Positions 1 through 10,465 of a DNA stretch of 64,000 bases are shown piece by piece. Each line of letters opens with the position of its first letter. Positions within the stretch are counted from its first letter, which is position 1. The notes beneath the pieces were generated by a model. That model saw only the letters and a list, made by a program, of their open reading frames with translations, made no database searches and was not told the origin of the DNA. The stretch is from Paracamarosporium sp. OC-R06-R3. Lineage: Eukaryota; Ascomycota; Dothideomycetes; Pleosporales; Didymosphaeriaceae. The stretch is taken from NCBI GenBank assembly GCA_019828545.1, contig JACVRA010000023.1:220917-284916 (forward strand), written 5' to 3'. The position numbers and the translations under genes were made by a program.

Positions 1-335
1 GGGAGGAGAAGAAAGCAACGGGTATGCCAAAATTGAGAGGCGGGCCTCAAAAGCCTGCCGCAGTGAAAAAGTCTGCGGAGAGGGTAGCTGACGATGACGA
101 TCCTCCTGAGTCGGCATTGCCTGAAGAGAAGCCGAAGGAAGACGCAAAGCCCAATGTTACACCGGAGCAAACGAAGACGCCAGAGGAGCCGGAAGCTAAG
201 CAAGAACCCTCTAAGACAAAACTGCAAGCACCACCTAAGAAGGAGGAAGCGAAGCCAGAGGAACCTCCCAAGCCCAAGAAGAAGCCCAAGAAGCTCGAAC
301 GACGCAGCGCCACCCCAAAGAGTGAGACCTCATAA
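1..335 (+). CDS. C-terminal fragment of a Lys/Pro/Glu-rich protein
   Basis: An open frame enters from the left edge (codons from base 3) and stops at 335, so only the last 110 or so residues of a larger protein are visible. An ATG at 24 lies in frame, but the frame is already open before it, so it is probably internal. The visible part is almost wholly low complexity: runs of Lys, Pro and Glu such as PPKPKKKPKKLERR, plus an acidic DDDD patch. It has no membrane segment and no recognisable domain. The composition suggests a disordered charged tail, as in many nuclear or chromatin proteins, but this does not identify a function. Confidence 0.6.
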   Translation, partial: EEKKATGMPKLRGGPQKPAAVKKSAERVADDDDPPESALPEEKPKEDAKPNVTPEQTKTPEEPEAKQEPSKTKLQAPPKKEEAKPEEPPKPKKKPKKLERRSATPKSETS

Positions 336-763
336 TTTAGCCTCACCTTCGGTTGTTACGATCCTTGTGTCACGAAGAGAAAGAAGCAACGGCGATAGTG
401 TTCTAGAATGTGCTATTTCTGTTGCTCTCGGATCACGACTTCTAGGCTAAAACAATACCCTGTACCCTGCTTCCCGAGGTTCCATATGCGTACAAATGTT
501 GTTTCCGGGTGTTGGTTACCAGACCCTGGGCTTTTGCGTGGGTTTCGTTAAACGATGTATTATTATTTGATGTTTGCACGAAGTCCTATGCGGGCTGTAT
601 ACGCTTTTTGCTTATTTATCGGTGGCGGACTCCACTGCACTACACATCGTTGACTGGTATGGGATAATGTAACATGAATGACTTCGACTTCCAGCGAATG
701 TGACTATCAGCTAGCTAGAATCAAAGAAACAATTTTCCTAACAACTACTGGTATCGTTGATCC
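336..763. other. intergenic, convergent 3' ends
   Basis: This gap separates the 3' ends of the edge fragment (+) and of the repeat-precursor gene (-). It presumably holds both 3' untranslated regions. I see no repeat, RNA gene or credible ORF in it. Confidence 0.6.
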
Positions 764-2672
764 CTACGCCCCCAGAGCGCAATCCGTCCACGGCACACAC
801 GTATACGTCGGACATCCTACATTGACCAAGACTGTACTTGTCGTACACACAGAACTCGTTGGCGTGGGCTTCCAGCTAGGTTTTCCTACCGTCGTGATCG
901 TCACGATTGTCTTCTCAATCTCCCTGACTACTACCTCCTGCGCCTCACCCACCTTGCAGCTCACGAGATTGCGCGGGCAATAAGGCGGAACACATGGCGG
1001 CACAATAGTCTTTGTAACAGTAGGGCAGGAGTCAGATGGTGGTGTAGGGACATAATCCGTTACTGTGAGACTCGGACGAGTCTTGTGTGTCAAGAAAGTT
1101 GTGTGATGTTTCTCGTCGTCATCATCACGTTTGCCCCAACTGACATACGCAGAGGATGGCGCGGGTACCGGAAAGCCCCAGGAGAAGGTTGGGAAACCAA
1201 GGCCGTAGGTAGGTGCCTGCGCTTCAGCATCGCGTTTACCCCACGAGATGGATGCAGATGGTGTGACGAAGGTGATTTGGTCGCTAGGAGTCGGAGCTGG
1301 AGGGAAGACCTCTGTGGGATTATCGTCGTCCTGACGCTTACCCCACGAGATCCACGCTTTAGAAGTGGTCTTGGGCGGCTTTGGCACCTTGATTGATGCG
1401 GTGGGCTTGCCGAGGCCGTATGACGGCGCAGTGGCAGCTTCTTCGCGCTTTCCCCAGCTGAAGGAAACGTGGGGAGGCTGTATTCCGATGGAGTTAGGAG
1501 GTGTAGGTGCAGGAACACTGGGGAAGCTGATGGGATTGTTGGGTTCTTCTGGCTCTTCTGGGTCGGGAAAGTCGGTAGGCTCAGGCTCATCCTCTTGCCT
1601 CTTGCCCCAACTAAATGAAACTTGTGGAGGCTGAATGCCAATGGTGTTTGGAGGCGTAGGCAGCGGTCCGGTGGGGAAGCTGATAGGATTTCCTGGATCT
1701 TCTGGATCCTCAGGAAAATCCGGGTCTTCTGGAAAACCGGGAAAATCAGTTGGCTCTGGGTCCTCATATTCTTGTCGCTTGTTCCAGCTCACTGAGGCAC
1801 TCACATAACCGTTCGTAGAGGTCCAAGCAGGTGGCCACCATGGCCATGGCTTTCTGGTAGTCTTTGGTGGTTGAGGACCATCCCAGGAGATGGAGTAGGA
1901 AGGTGAATCCTGCCTCTTGTCCCAACTGATAGAAGCACTTACGTAGCCCTTCGTCGAAGTTTTGTGTGTCGGCCTTGGTGGCCATGGTTTCTTTGTCGTC
2001 TTCGGCGGCTTGGGTCCATCCCATGAGATTGAGTAGCTTGGAGGGTTAAGACTAATGGCGTCGGTAGGTTGCGTTTGCGAGTCTTCCTGGTTCTTACCCC
2101 AGCTAATGGTAGCACTCACATAGCCAGTAGTTGAAGTCTTCTTCGTGGAGGTCTTCTTAGTGGAGGTTTTGTGAGACGGTCGTGGTGGCCATGGCTTCTT
2201 GGACGTCTTAGGCGGTTTTGGGCCATCCCATGAAACAGAATAGCTTGGTGGGTTGAGACTAATGATATCGCTTGGAGTTGGAACTGGTTGTGGCTCTTCT
2301 GGTTCTTCTGGCTCTTCTGGATCGCCGGGATATTCTGGATCTTCAGGTTCAGGATCTTCGGTTGGAACTAGGCCATTGTCCCAGCTGACGGTAGCTGAGG
2401 GCTCAGCAAGCGAAATCTGATCACTAGGTGCCGGTGCAGGATACTCGGGCTCTTCCGGAATTTCTGGATCATCGGTCGCTACAGGCACTGGGGCGTCCCA
2501 GCTGATCGAGTAGTGCGGTGGACCAATGCCGAATTGAGCTTCTGGTTCGGGAAGGGCAGCAGGAATTGCTCGGATGCTTCCATAATCAGCGACGATACCA
2601 GAATGATTGTTTATGGACTCACCTTGCGACGAGACCAAGCAAAGCAAGCACAGTGCTCCGTGAGAGTGGCAT
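764..2672 (-). CDS. secreted Kex2-processed repeat protein (KEP-like peptide precursor)
   Basis: Two exons, 2672-2623 and 2576-764, joined over a 46-nt GT-AG intron, give about 620 aa. The join restores a signal peptide (MPLSRSTVLALLGLVAS, then IRA-IPAALPEPEA), absent if the long frame is read alone. The rest is Pro-, Ser- and Glu-rich repeats. An S-W dipeptide in the context S(I/V/F)SW(G/D/N) recurs about 14 times. Seven of these run directly into Lys-Arg, each followed by an acidic residue or Gln: SWDKRQ, SWNKRQ, SWGKRQ, SWGKRE, SWGKRQ, SWGKRD, SWGKRD. Lys-Arg is the kexin (Kex2) site used in fungal pheromone and RiPP precursors. The last 120 residues form a Thr/Val-rich Cys-containing tail with 10 Cys. 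No DUF3328/UstY or tyrosinase gene is nearby, so an unmodified secreted-peptide (KEP) role fits better than a ustiloxin-type RiPP. The peptide identity is unknown. Confidence 0.8.
1439..1700 (-). repeat. tandem coding repeat inside the KEP-like gene
   Basis: Two near-identical coding units lie in tandem. Each encodes a block starting NPISFP, then P-TPPN-IGIQPP, then SFSWGKR, followed by an acidic linker. A second repeat class at about 1780-2300 encodes SYSISWDGPKPPKTTKKPW-type blocks in three copies. The units differ by scattered substitutions, so they are old rather than fresh duplications. Confidence 0.7.
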
Positions 2673-3772
2673 CGTGGATAGCTAATCGAGCTCGCTTTTC
2701 CAATGGAAAGGGAGTGCTAACTGGCCTACAGGACCGCCATAACCCGCGAGAGCTGTTAGTGTTATATGACGATTGACCACGCCATCATCCAGGTCACACA
2801 ACCCAAAGTACTATACTACAAATGAAAGATACGACATGCCCAACTCAGTTGGTGTACCTCTGAGTTTTCTTCACGTGTCACAAATTGAAAATTGGCATTC
2901 TTGGTCCATGGAGAGGCAAGCGGTTTCTGTTCCTGGTTCTAGGTTCAACGGTGCATCTCAAGCTGCATCCCAGGGAAGCTTGCTAAGGTGAGAACTACGT
3001 TAATGCTTGATCGTCGTTTGATTGGAAAACCTATTTTTAGTCACGAGTCCCGCTGACAGAAACTAAATAGAAAAGTGATTCGACAAAACGAACACGAAAA
3101 CTGGAAGAATAGAGTACTGGTTATATACGTATATTGCTGGATATTTGACGACACTGCACGGGCGCACCGGCTGCAACCGAACGATGTTGTGACATGGGTA
3201 GAGCGTTGGCGAGCCCTTGCATACTGCAGGGCCAGATCGGCGTCCACGCTCCATCACCAGTATCTACGGCTTGCTGTATCCGTCGAGTGAAGAATCTAGA
3301 AGCCTATAGATCCTCGTCTTCAGCCGTCCTGTAGCCTGAAGAGCTTCACAACGGGAAGAGCTGCTCGATCCGGTAAGTGGTTTGTGTTGTTAGACATGAA
3401 CCTCCGTGATGTAGACTTCTCCAAACGAGAAGATCGCCCGGAATTTATTTGTTGGCGCTCATGTTTTAGTGAGTCTGGCACTTATGGCTAGTAAACTGGT
3501 AATTGTAACTATAGTCGGGTTTGTTGCGCAGTGACCGACTTCATCGCTAGCTGTTCAGTCGTGATAAATCCCTCGATTTCAGCTGATTCGTCAGGAGTAT
3601 GTAGCCAGACATTGTAGCTAAACATGTCCAAATACAATTGCAGCGTAAAGGCTGGTCATGAACAACGTTACCTAGGTTGCACTGCTCCAAGACAAGTGCT
3701 GCGGGACTCACCGACACGAATCCTACGTCAAGGTAAAACCAAGAGATCATCAGATCTTCGTGGTAACCTAGT
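2673..3772. other. intergenic: promoter of KEP-like gene and 3' flank of QRI7
   Basis: Both flanking genes are on the minus strand, so this 1.1 kb should hold the KEP-like gene's promoter and the QRI7 3' untranslated region. Short ORFs here have no recognisable domain, and those after about 3547 run into the QRI7 coding sequence in other frames. I see no RNA gene or transposon remnant. Confidence 0.5.
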
Positions 3773-5293
3773 TCAGGTCGTCTTCTCAACGGGCGGGGAG
3801 AGCAATTGGTCAAGTGGCCATTTGCGTATTGCGCGAATACTAAGCTTATCCCAGTGTCCAGCTTGATACATTTCTGTTCCAGCCCAAGCAATCATCGCCG
3901 CATTGTCCGAGCAAAGGGCCGGCGGAGGAAAAACAACTAGCACATCGCCGTACCCGTGTTTGCAGAGTTGGCTAGCGAGAACATAGCGTAGATACCGGTT
4001 GGCACCAACACCACCAGCCATGACTACGGTCGTCACGGGAGTAGATCGCAGTGCAAGTACAACGCGTGCAGCAACGTGTTCGAAAGCTGCGCGCATGGAG
4101 AATTCGGCCATGTCTCTTCGTTCCCCCAGGCTAATATCATTAGGCGAACGTTCTATTTTGGTCAGCTTGCCGGTCGACTGATCATGCTGATAACGAACAG
4201 CGCGTTCGACAGCGGTCATGAGCCCCGAGAAGCTCATGTCCAAGCTTTTATTTTTCGATCCGCCACCTGCTTTGGCCAGAGGCTGGTTGAAGGCCCATCC
4301 CCATCTGGATAGATTCCGCTTCAGCTCTTCTTCGTGATTTCTTGGAACTCGATACTCATAGTGCGATTCGTACTGCTGACAGAACTCCCTAGCGGTGCTG
4401 AATTCGGAACGGACCTTGGGCTCTGGTCGGCCCTCCGACTCACCAGATACCTTTGGACGTGGAGCAAGACGGTCTTCTGGAAAAGCAAACTTTTCTAGGA
4501 GTGCACCGTACATGGTGTCAGCAGCTTGTTGCAGTATCTCAGGCGGAAGCACAATGCGTGCTATTTTGTCCAGACATTCGCCAATCGCAACGTCACCTGT
4601 GCTTCCTAATATCTCGTGGTTGGTCAGCGTAGCTGAATGTATGAGAAGTGTATGGCCGCCGGAGGCAAGAACAGAAAGGAACGGAAACTCCGGCGCAACA
4701 ACGATATCTCTTGCATTTCTATCGGGTAGATCTGTCCATGTATGCGAGGTATCTTTGAACGTATCGAGAGCGGCCACTAAGCGTGGTGTCAATGCATGGG
4801 CTTGCATGTGGTGGACCCCCACAAGAGGTATCTGAAAATGCATGAGCGTCGATGCTCTGGACGTGTTTCAAGCAGAGTCACTCACTTTCCAAGCCACAGC
4901 AAGGCCTTTTGCCGTGTCGAGCCCAGTGAACAAATTCGAACGCATTCCCGGTCCGCGAGTAACCGAAATGAAATCGGGTTCTTTCTTCTCTTTAGGGAGT
5001 TTCTCGATTGCTTCGCTCACGAGGTTGGCCAGGTTCTCCTGGTGCGACTCGAGCGCAGCAAGCGGGTGCACGCCATTGAAGGCTGCATTGTTCGAAGTGA
5101 TCTTCTTGTGGAAGTGCAGCTTGGCTGCAGTCGTGCCGGCCTGCTCCAAGGCCTTTGTCTCGAGAACCGCCACAGAGGTGTCGTCGCAAGACGTTTCGAT
5201 GGCCAGGGTCATGAGACATCGCGGGCGTGATGGAGTTGCACGGGCGAGAGCTGGGCGGAGGGCGCCATGGAGCGCAAAGGGGCGCATGCGCAT
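3773..5293 (-). CDS. QRI7: mitochondrial tRNA N6-threonylcarbamoyladenosine transferase (Qri7/OSGEPL1)
   Basis: Exons 5293-4886 and 4831-3773 with a 54-nt intron give 488 aa. The product is the TsaD/Kae1/Qri7 family enzyme that transfers the threonylcarbamoyl group to A37 of ANN-decoding tRNAs. The ASKHA core begins MTLAIETSCDDTSVAV, the signature N-terminus of the family. The metal-binding HxxxH falls in HHMQAH (H144 and H148) just after the splice junction. GGVGANRYLR and CSDNAAMIAWAG are near the C-terminus. The first 28 residues, MRMRPFALHGALRPALARAT onward, are Arg/Ala-rich without acidic residues. This fits a mitochondrial presequence and separates it from cytosolic Kae1. A Lys/Glu/Pro-rich insertion near residues 225-260 is longer than in yeast. 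It is divergently transcribed from the lipase, 198 bp away. Confidence 0.95.
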
Positions 5294-5491
5294 CGGCTCC
5301 CGCGGCAGGAATCTGCGGATGGACGGTCAATGTTGGGTGGTTGTGGCCAGACGCGAAGCCCGACGCGTGAAAAGCCGTGGACCCTGACCTCGGGAGAGGC
5401 ACGCGCCACCTGGTTGCGACCAGTGACGTACCTCCTCAGCGCCCACGAAAGCCCTCGACTACGATGCAGCCTGCTCCACACAGCTATTCCC

Positions 5492-8140
5492 ATGGCTGAC
5501 GTCAAGAAAGAGACCGATGGGCCGCAGCCCGACTCGATCGACGGCTTCAACCCGAGCCTGCTTCCCGATTTCGACAACGACTTCATAACCGACCAAGATA
5601 TCGCCGAATTTGCGAAGGCTTTACAAGCTCCAGAGACATCCCCGTCGACCGAAGACCTTACAGCCCCGCCGCCCGAGCAGCAAAAATTCATCACAGCGCT
5701 GAACGACTGGAGACCCGTTCACCAACGCGTCAGGCGGAAAGGGAAGCACAGAAAGCCGCCCCGCCGAGGCAAGGACGAGACACGGGAGGGCATCTTCTAC
5801 GAGGTGCTCAAATACCCGTTGCTCATCCTTGTGTTTGGTTGGCTTGCTTTTCTAAGCATCGCCTACATTCTCACACGTTTCTACATTTATGCCTACGAAC
5901 GCTCGGTATCATGGCGCGGGCGGCGGCAACGGTTGCGACGCCAACTGCAGGACGCAACATCATACGAAGACTGGATAAAAGGAGCCAAAGAGTTGGATGC
6001 CTATCTGGGCAATGACGCTTGGAAGAATAAGCCGGACTATGCTTACTACGACAGTAAGACAATTCACAGGGTGCATCAACAGATGGTACGGCTACGTCAG
6101 AAAGCCGAATCAGAGGAACAGAAGAACAACATTGGTCAACAAAAAGCGGCGGATGAGCTACGAAGCCTACTAGAGGCCTGCATCAAGAACAATTTCGCCG
6201 GTTTCGAAAACCCGAGATTGTACAGCGAGACGTACTATGGCTCCAAGAACCTCCTCCAAGACTTCGTTGATGAATCGGAAAGGTCGTTATCGTTCCTTCT
6301 AAATTCATCGCAGCTCAACCAGGAAAGCAAAAGGGCTATGTTCAAGCATTTGAGTACTAACTTCGGACGCACCGCGCTGTGTCTCTCAGGTGGTGCAACG
6401 TTTGCGTACTATCACTTTGGTGTAGCGAAAGCTCTCTTGGATGCAGGACTTATGCCCGAGGTCATTACAGGAACTTCAGGAGGAGCACTTGTTGCGGCTT
6501 TGCTAGGTACCAGGACCGACGATGAGCTGAAAAAGCTTCTCGTTCCCGCCTTGGCACACCGTATCACAGCATGTCACGACAGCTTTTGGGTATGGTTCAA
6601 GAGATGGCGGCTCACAGGGGCCAGGTTTGACAGCGTCGATTGGGCAAAGCGTTGTGCATGGTTCACAAGAGGAAGCATGACTTTTAGAGAAGCATATAAC
6701 AGGACCGGCCGTATACTCAACGTTTCCTGCGTGCCTTCTGATCCGCACTCTCCGACGATTCTCGCGAACTATCTAACGGCACCTGACTGCGTAATTTGGT
6801 CAGCAGTGCTTGCGAGCGCGGCAGTACCTGGTATACTTAATCCTGTGGTGCTCATGAAGAAAAACAAGGACGGCACTTTGGCTCCTTATTCTTTCGGTCA
6901 CAAATGGAAAGACGGCAGCTTGCGGACTGATATTCCTCTCAAGGCCCTAAACTTACATTTCAATGTCCGCTTCTCTATAGTTAGCCAGGTGAATCCGCAT
7001 ATCAACATATTCTTCTTCTCTTCTCGTGGCACTGTTGGTCGACCGGTTACTCATCGACGAGGCCGGGGGTGGCGCGGTGGCTTCATCGGATCGGCGCTCG
7101 AACAGTACATCAAGCTGGACCTCAATAAGTGGCTAAAAGTACTGCGTCACTTGGAACTTCTTCCCCGACCTCTCGGCCAGGATTGGAGTGAGATCTGGCT
7201 ACAGCGCTTCAGCGGCACTATCACTATTTGGCCGAAAACCATCCCATCAGATTTCCGATACATATTGACGGACCCCACGACAGCCCGTCTGGCGCGCATG
7301 ATCCATGTTGGCCAGTTGTGCACATTTCCAAAACTCAAATTTGTCGCCAATCGCGCAAAAATGGAGCATGTCATCCAACAAGGTCGCCGACAATTCCGTC
7401 CAAGGGGCGGCCACGATGGTGGTTTCGTATCTGTCCTCTCGGAAGACGATCTCCAAAGCCTCCTTAAACGCTCGAAGACGGACCAATCCGAGAACCCAGT
7501 GTCATATCCCCTCTCCGGCTCCGAATCATCTTCTTCCGCTGGACCTTCGCGTCCTGGGTCACCCGTCGACCTACCTCTGGGCTTCTCCTTCACAACCAAG
7601 CAGAAAAAGGCACCGCCACACCTGAACACCAACGCAGATAAGGACTCGAGCAGTCACGCGATACCCGGCAGTCCCTCCCTCGGCAAACGTCTCACTGGCT
7701 GGTGGTCCTCGCTCTCGCCTCGAGATGCCAATGCACCGGCGTCTCTTCCCAAACCACGCGACCGGCCTCGCAACAAAGAATCCATCTCTCCACCTGCTGC
7801 TTCGCCGTACGCTACCCTTCGTCCAAACTCCATGATCGAGCTCCGCCCATCACAGAACGTACTACGATCATCGGGCTCGGCATCGCCGAGTCGTGGTGGT
7901 AATCTCTTCAAAGAAATCAGGAGACAGAGTCGGGTCTTTGTAGATGATGAGTCCGATGATGGTGAGGCGTTGGCTGACTTTGGTGACGCAGCGAAGAGAT
8001 ATGACGGAGATGGTGAGGGAGTAGGCGACGATGCGGGGCTGGAAGATTATGTGGGAGACGATGAGGATGAGGGCGAGCATGAAGGCCAAGCCCAGAGTGT
8101 TGGAGTAGGGCTGGGTCTTGAGGGTAAGGCGATAGAGTGA
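5492..8140 (+). CDS. patatin-like phospholipase / triacylglycerol lipase (Tgl4/Tgl5-type)
   Basis: A single exon of 882 aa, taking the ATG of MADVKKETDGPQ; the open frame extends 75 codons further upstream, but into the QRI7 promoter and start. Order: acidic N-terminus; a hydrophobic stretch at about 108-133 (LLILVFGWLAFLSIAYILT) that may anchor it to membrane or lipid droplet; a DUF3336-like helical region; then the patatin domain. The patatin domain has the oxyanion loop SGGATFAYYHFG, nucleophile Ser329 in GTSGG and Asp474 in KDGSLRTD, forming a Ser-Asp dyad. The last 250 residues are Ser/Pro-rich and end in a strongly acidic Asp/Glu/Gly run. The family hydrolyses storage triacylglycerol, steryl esters or phospholipids. 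Substrate is not readable from sequence. Confidence 0.9.
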   Translation: MADVKKETDGPQPDSIDGFNPSLLPDFDNDFITDQDIAEFAKALQAPETSPSTEDLTAPPPEQQKFITALNDWRPVHQRVRRKGKHRKPPRRGKDETREGIFYEVLKYPLLILVFGWLAFLSIAYILTRFYIYAYERSVSWRGRRQRLRRQLQDATSYEDWIKGAKELDAYLGNDAWKNKPDYAYYDSKTIHRVHQQMVRLRQKAESEEQKNNIGQQKAADELRSLLEACIKNNFAGFENPRLYSETYYGSKNLLQDFVDESERSLSFLLNSSQLNQESKRAMFKHLSTNFGRTALCLSGGATFAYYHFGVAKALLDAGLMPEVITGTSGGALVAALLGTRTDDELKKLLVPALAHRITACHDSFWVWFKRWRLTGARFDSVDWAKRCAWFTRGSMTFREAYNRTGRILNVSCVPSDPHSPTILANYLTAPDCVIWSAVLASAAVPGILNPVVLMKKNKDGTLAPYSFGHKWKDGSLRTDIPLKALNLHFNVRFSIVSQVNPHINIFFFSSRGTVGRPVTHRRGRGWRGGFIGSALEQYIKLDLNKWLKVLRHLELLPRPLGQDWSEIWLQRFSGTITIWPKTIPSDFRYILTDPTTARLARMIHVGQLCTFPKLKFVANRAKMEHVIQQGRRQFRPRGGHDGGFVSVLSEDDLQSLLKRSKTDQSENPVSYPLSGSESSSSAGPSRPGSPVDLPLGFSFTTKQKKAPPHLNTNADKDSSSHAIPGSPSLGKRLTGWWSSLSPRDANAPASLPKPRDRPRNKESISPPAASPYATLRPNSMIELRPSQNVLRSSGSASPSRGGNLFKEIRRQSRVFVDDESDDGEALADFGDAAKRYDGDGEGVGDDAGLEDYVGDDEDEGEHEGQAQSVGVGLGLEGKAIE

Positions 8141-8451
8141 TGGGTGATAGTATATAGAACTTTCGACGCATGTATTGTTAGTGTTTACTCAAGCGGTTTC
8201 GAGATGGCATTTGGCGCGCATTTAATGAAAGTCTTATCAAAATCGAAAATCTTTTGCTACTTCTGCTACATGGGGTATCTAGAGTTGCAATCATGCGCTA
8301 GGAACTAATAGGAGTTCTGCTCAACTCAATGCTTCATAAAGTCATACACGCGTAAATAGTTGGATGCCATGGTCTTCAAGTTGTCATGTTACATATGAAG
8401 AGATGGGAATCCATCGAGCTCTTCGACTAGAACTGTGGAGGACAGTAACCT
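8141..8451. other. intergenic, convergent 3' ends
   Basis: This gap lies between the 3' ends of the lipase (+) and the TFIIIA gene (-). It is AT-rich and contains only what would be 3' untranslated sequence. Confidence 0.6.
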
Positions 8452-10195
8452 TCAATCCTGCATTTGGTCGTTGTACTGTTGAACCGGAGTCAATAGACCA
8501 AGCTGAAACTCCTCAGCCGTGAGACCAGTAATATCCATAGGCATGCTCCCAAAATGGAATATGTCCGGGCCCAATAGCGCCGGATCTAGGGGAGCCTCGT
8601 TCATCTTGCTAAAGTCACCTTGCATATCCATCTCCATGGTCTGCTGGTCGCCGAAGAATGGAGCTGGCGTGTGTGGCAGACTAGGGTCGGTAGAGCCGCT
8701 CACAGACATGGGATCGAAATCATCGAGACCACCGATCCAGAATTGGCCGCCGTTCGCAGCGTCACGTTCCAGAAGGCCAGCTTCGAAATCAGCATCGGTG
8801 TAGTTGTGCTCAGCTACCATATGTCGCTTAAGATCGCGATCCCTCGCGAAGCGATTAGGGCAATTGTTGAGCAGGCAGGTGATGGGCCGGCCTTCCTCGT
8901 AACCAACACCGGTGAGCATAGTGAGGTCAGATGGATCCGGAATGAGACGTTTCCGAGCCTTCGCGAGCTTTCGAGAAGCTTTACGATTGGGAAGGCCAAG
9001 ATGGTGTGTCCGTATATGCTGCTCCAGAGCCGCTTTAGTCTTGACCAGCTTGCCGCATGCATTCTCGCCACTCCAATCACTCAAGTCAGGATGCTTAGAC
9101 TGCTGCATGGCCTCGGCAGTACACGCGAAGCGATACTGGTTCTCGTGGACTTGGGTGACGTGGGCGTTCAAATTGCCCCTCCTATTGAACAATTTGGCAC
9201 AATCCTGATATGGGCACTGGAACAACTCTTGCTCTTCTAGGCTTGTGTGGAGTGCTTTGAAATGGCTGTTTAGGGTTGACTGGTTCTTGAACACTTGACC
9301 ACAAGCGGAGCAGGTTGGCGGATGAGCTTCGGCATCGTGTGCATGGAGTTCAGCAGCAGTGGAGAATGACAACGGCTCTTGTGGCACAAGCACCGTCTCG
9401 CCATTGGCAGTCAGGATCATATCGCACTCAGTGCCAGGCGCGGGGCAGACCATGCAGAAGTAGCGTTGTTCCTCCTTTTCGCTGTGAGCACTAGCCATGT
9501 GTCGCCGAAGACCATTCTCCGTCTGGTAGCCATGCGTGCAGTGGGCTCCAGTGGGATGCACAAAGGTGCACGGGTAAGCTTTTGTCTCCAAATGTACCGT
9601 CTTGACATGAGCATCAAGGGTCTTCTGCTTCCGAAAGGCCTCCTTGCAGGGTGGGTAGTCTGTACAATAGAATTTGGAGTCGTGCACTTCCTTGTGTCGC
9701 TGCAGTCGTCCGTTCGATGTAAAAGTCTTACCGCATCCTTCCCAGTCACATGCATGGTTGCGTTCAGGCACGGCATGGAAGTGCGTCAAGTGTCGCTGAA
9801 GATGGTCCTTACGAGGGAAAGTCCGGTCGCAGTCCTCGTGGTGGCAGGCGAACGGGCGCTCCTTGGTGTGGGTACGCATGTGGGATTCGAGACGACAAGG
9901 CCGGTTGAAGCGCTGGCCGCAGCCTTCAAATTCGCAGACGTAGTTCCATGATCTCTTTGCCTCGCTGTCCGCCCGCTTTTTGCCAGTGTCTGTGTAATTG
10001 ATCTTGCGGTCGGCGAAGGCATGCGGGCCCACGCCCGACTCGGTTTCAACATCGGAAGCGTCCGTGGAGTCGCAGCTTCCCGTTTCTGTGCTGCTGTTAA
10101 TGAACGGCGTGCACGCAGCGGGCGATGCCAGTACCTGTGCGAGACTTCTTCAGCGGAGCATCCGCCGGGCCTGCGACTTTGCGTTTGGCGGCCAT
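8452..10195 (-). CDS. C2H2 zinc-finger protein, TFIIIA-like (5S rRNA transcription factor)
   Basis: Exons 10195-10135 and 10085-8452 give 564 aa. The 49-nt intron is needed to reach an ATG: the start MAAKRKVAGPADAPLKKSRT is basic and NLS-like. About nine to ten C2H2 fingers follow. The first is CEFEGCGQRFNRPCRLESH, then CHHEDCDRTFPRKDHLQRH and CDWEGCGKTFTSNGRLQRH, with short TFIIIA-type linkers. A longer spacer carrying extra Cys lies after finger 5, and an acidic C-terminus follows the last finger (CPNRFARDRDLKRH). The long finger array with a mid-array spacer resembles fungal TFIIIA (S. pombe sfc2 type), which binds the 5S rRNA gene internal control region and the 5S RNA. It lies head to head with RPB6. 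Another multi-finger DNA-binding factor remains possible. Confidence 0.8.
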
Positions 10196-10465
10196 GGCAA
10201 GGTGTTGTCGATTGTCGAATGTCAGCCCGTCGGAACATTCAGAGCGGCGGACAAAATTCTGTGGAGACGAAATCTTGGCGTGCTGTGCTAGCGTGGTTCA
10301 GTCGCAGCTTCCCAGAGTTTTAGGTCCGTGCTTCGCGAATCTTTGTTTCGAGGCATTCATCATTCACTACCTCGCACTTGTCCCTCCCCGCGCAGACCAA
10401 CAACGTTCGATACCGGCCGCACGCCCTAGCCTCACTCCAGCGCATATATACGCACGCTTGCGACC
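10196..10465. promoter_or_regulatory. shared promoter between TFIIIA-like gene and RPB6
   Basis: Only 270 bp separate the two divergent start codons, so both genes must use this interval. There is a TATATA at about 10445, but it is only about 20 bp before the RPB6 ATG. It is thus likely in the untranslated leader rather than a working TATA box. Confidence 0.5.

Noticed and set aside
764..2672. Classical alpha-factor-type mating pheromone precursor
   Set aside because: Ascomycete alpha pheromones of this kind contain a paired-Cys W-C...C-W core. The repeats here have no Cys.
5267..5491. N-terminal extension of the lipase by 75 codons
   Set aside because: The extension overlaps the QRI7 presequence on the other strand and reads as unlikely protein. 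The ATG at 5492 has a plausible start (MADVKKETDG).
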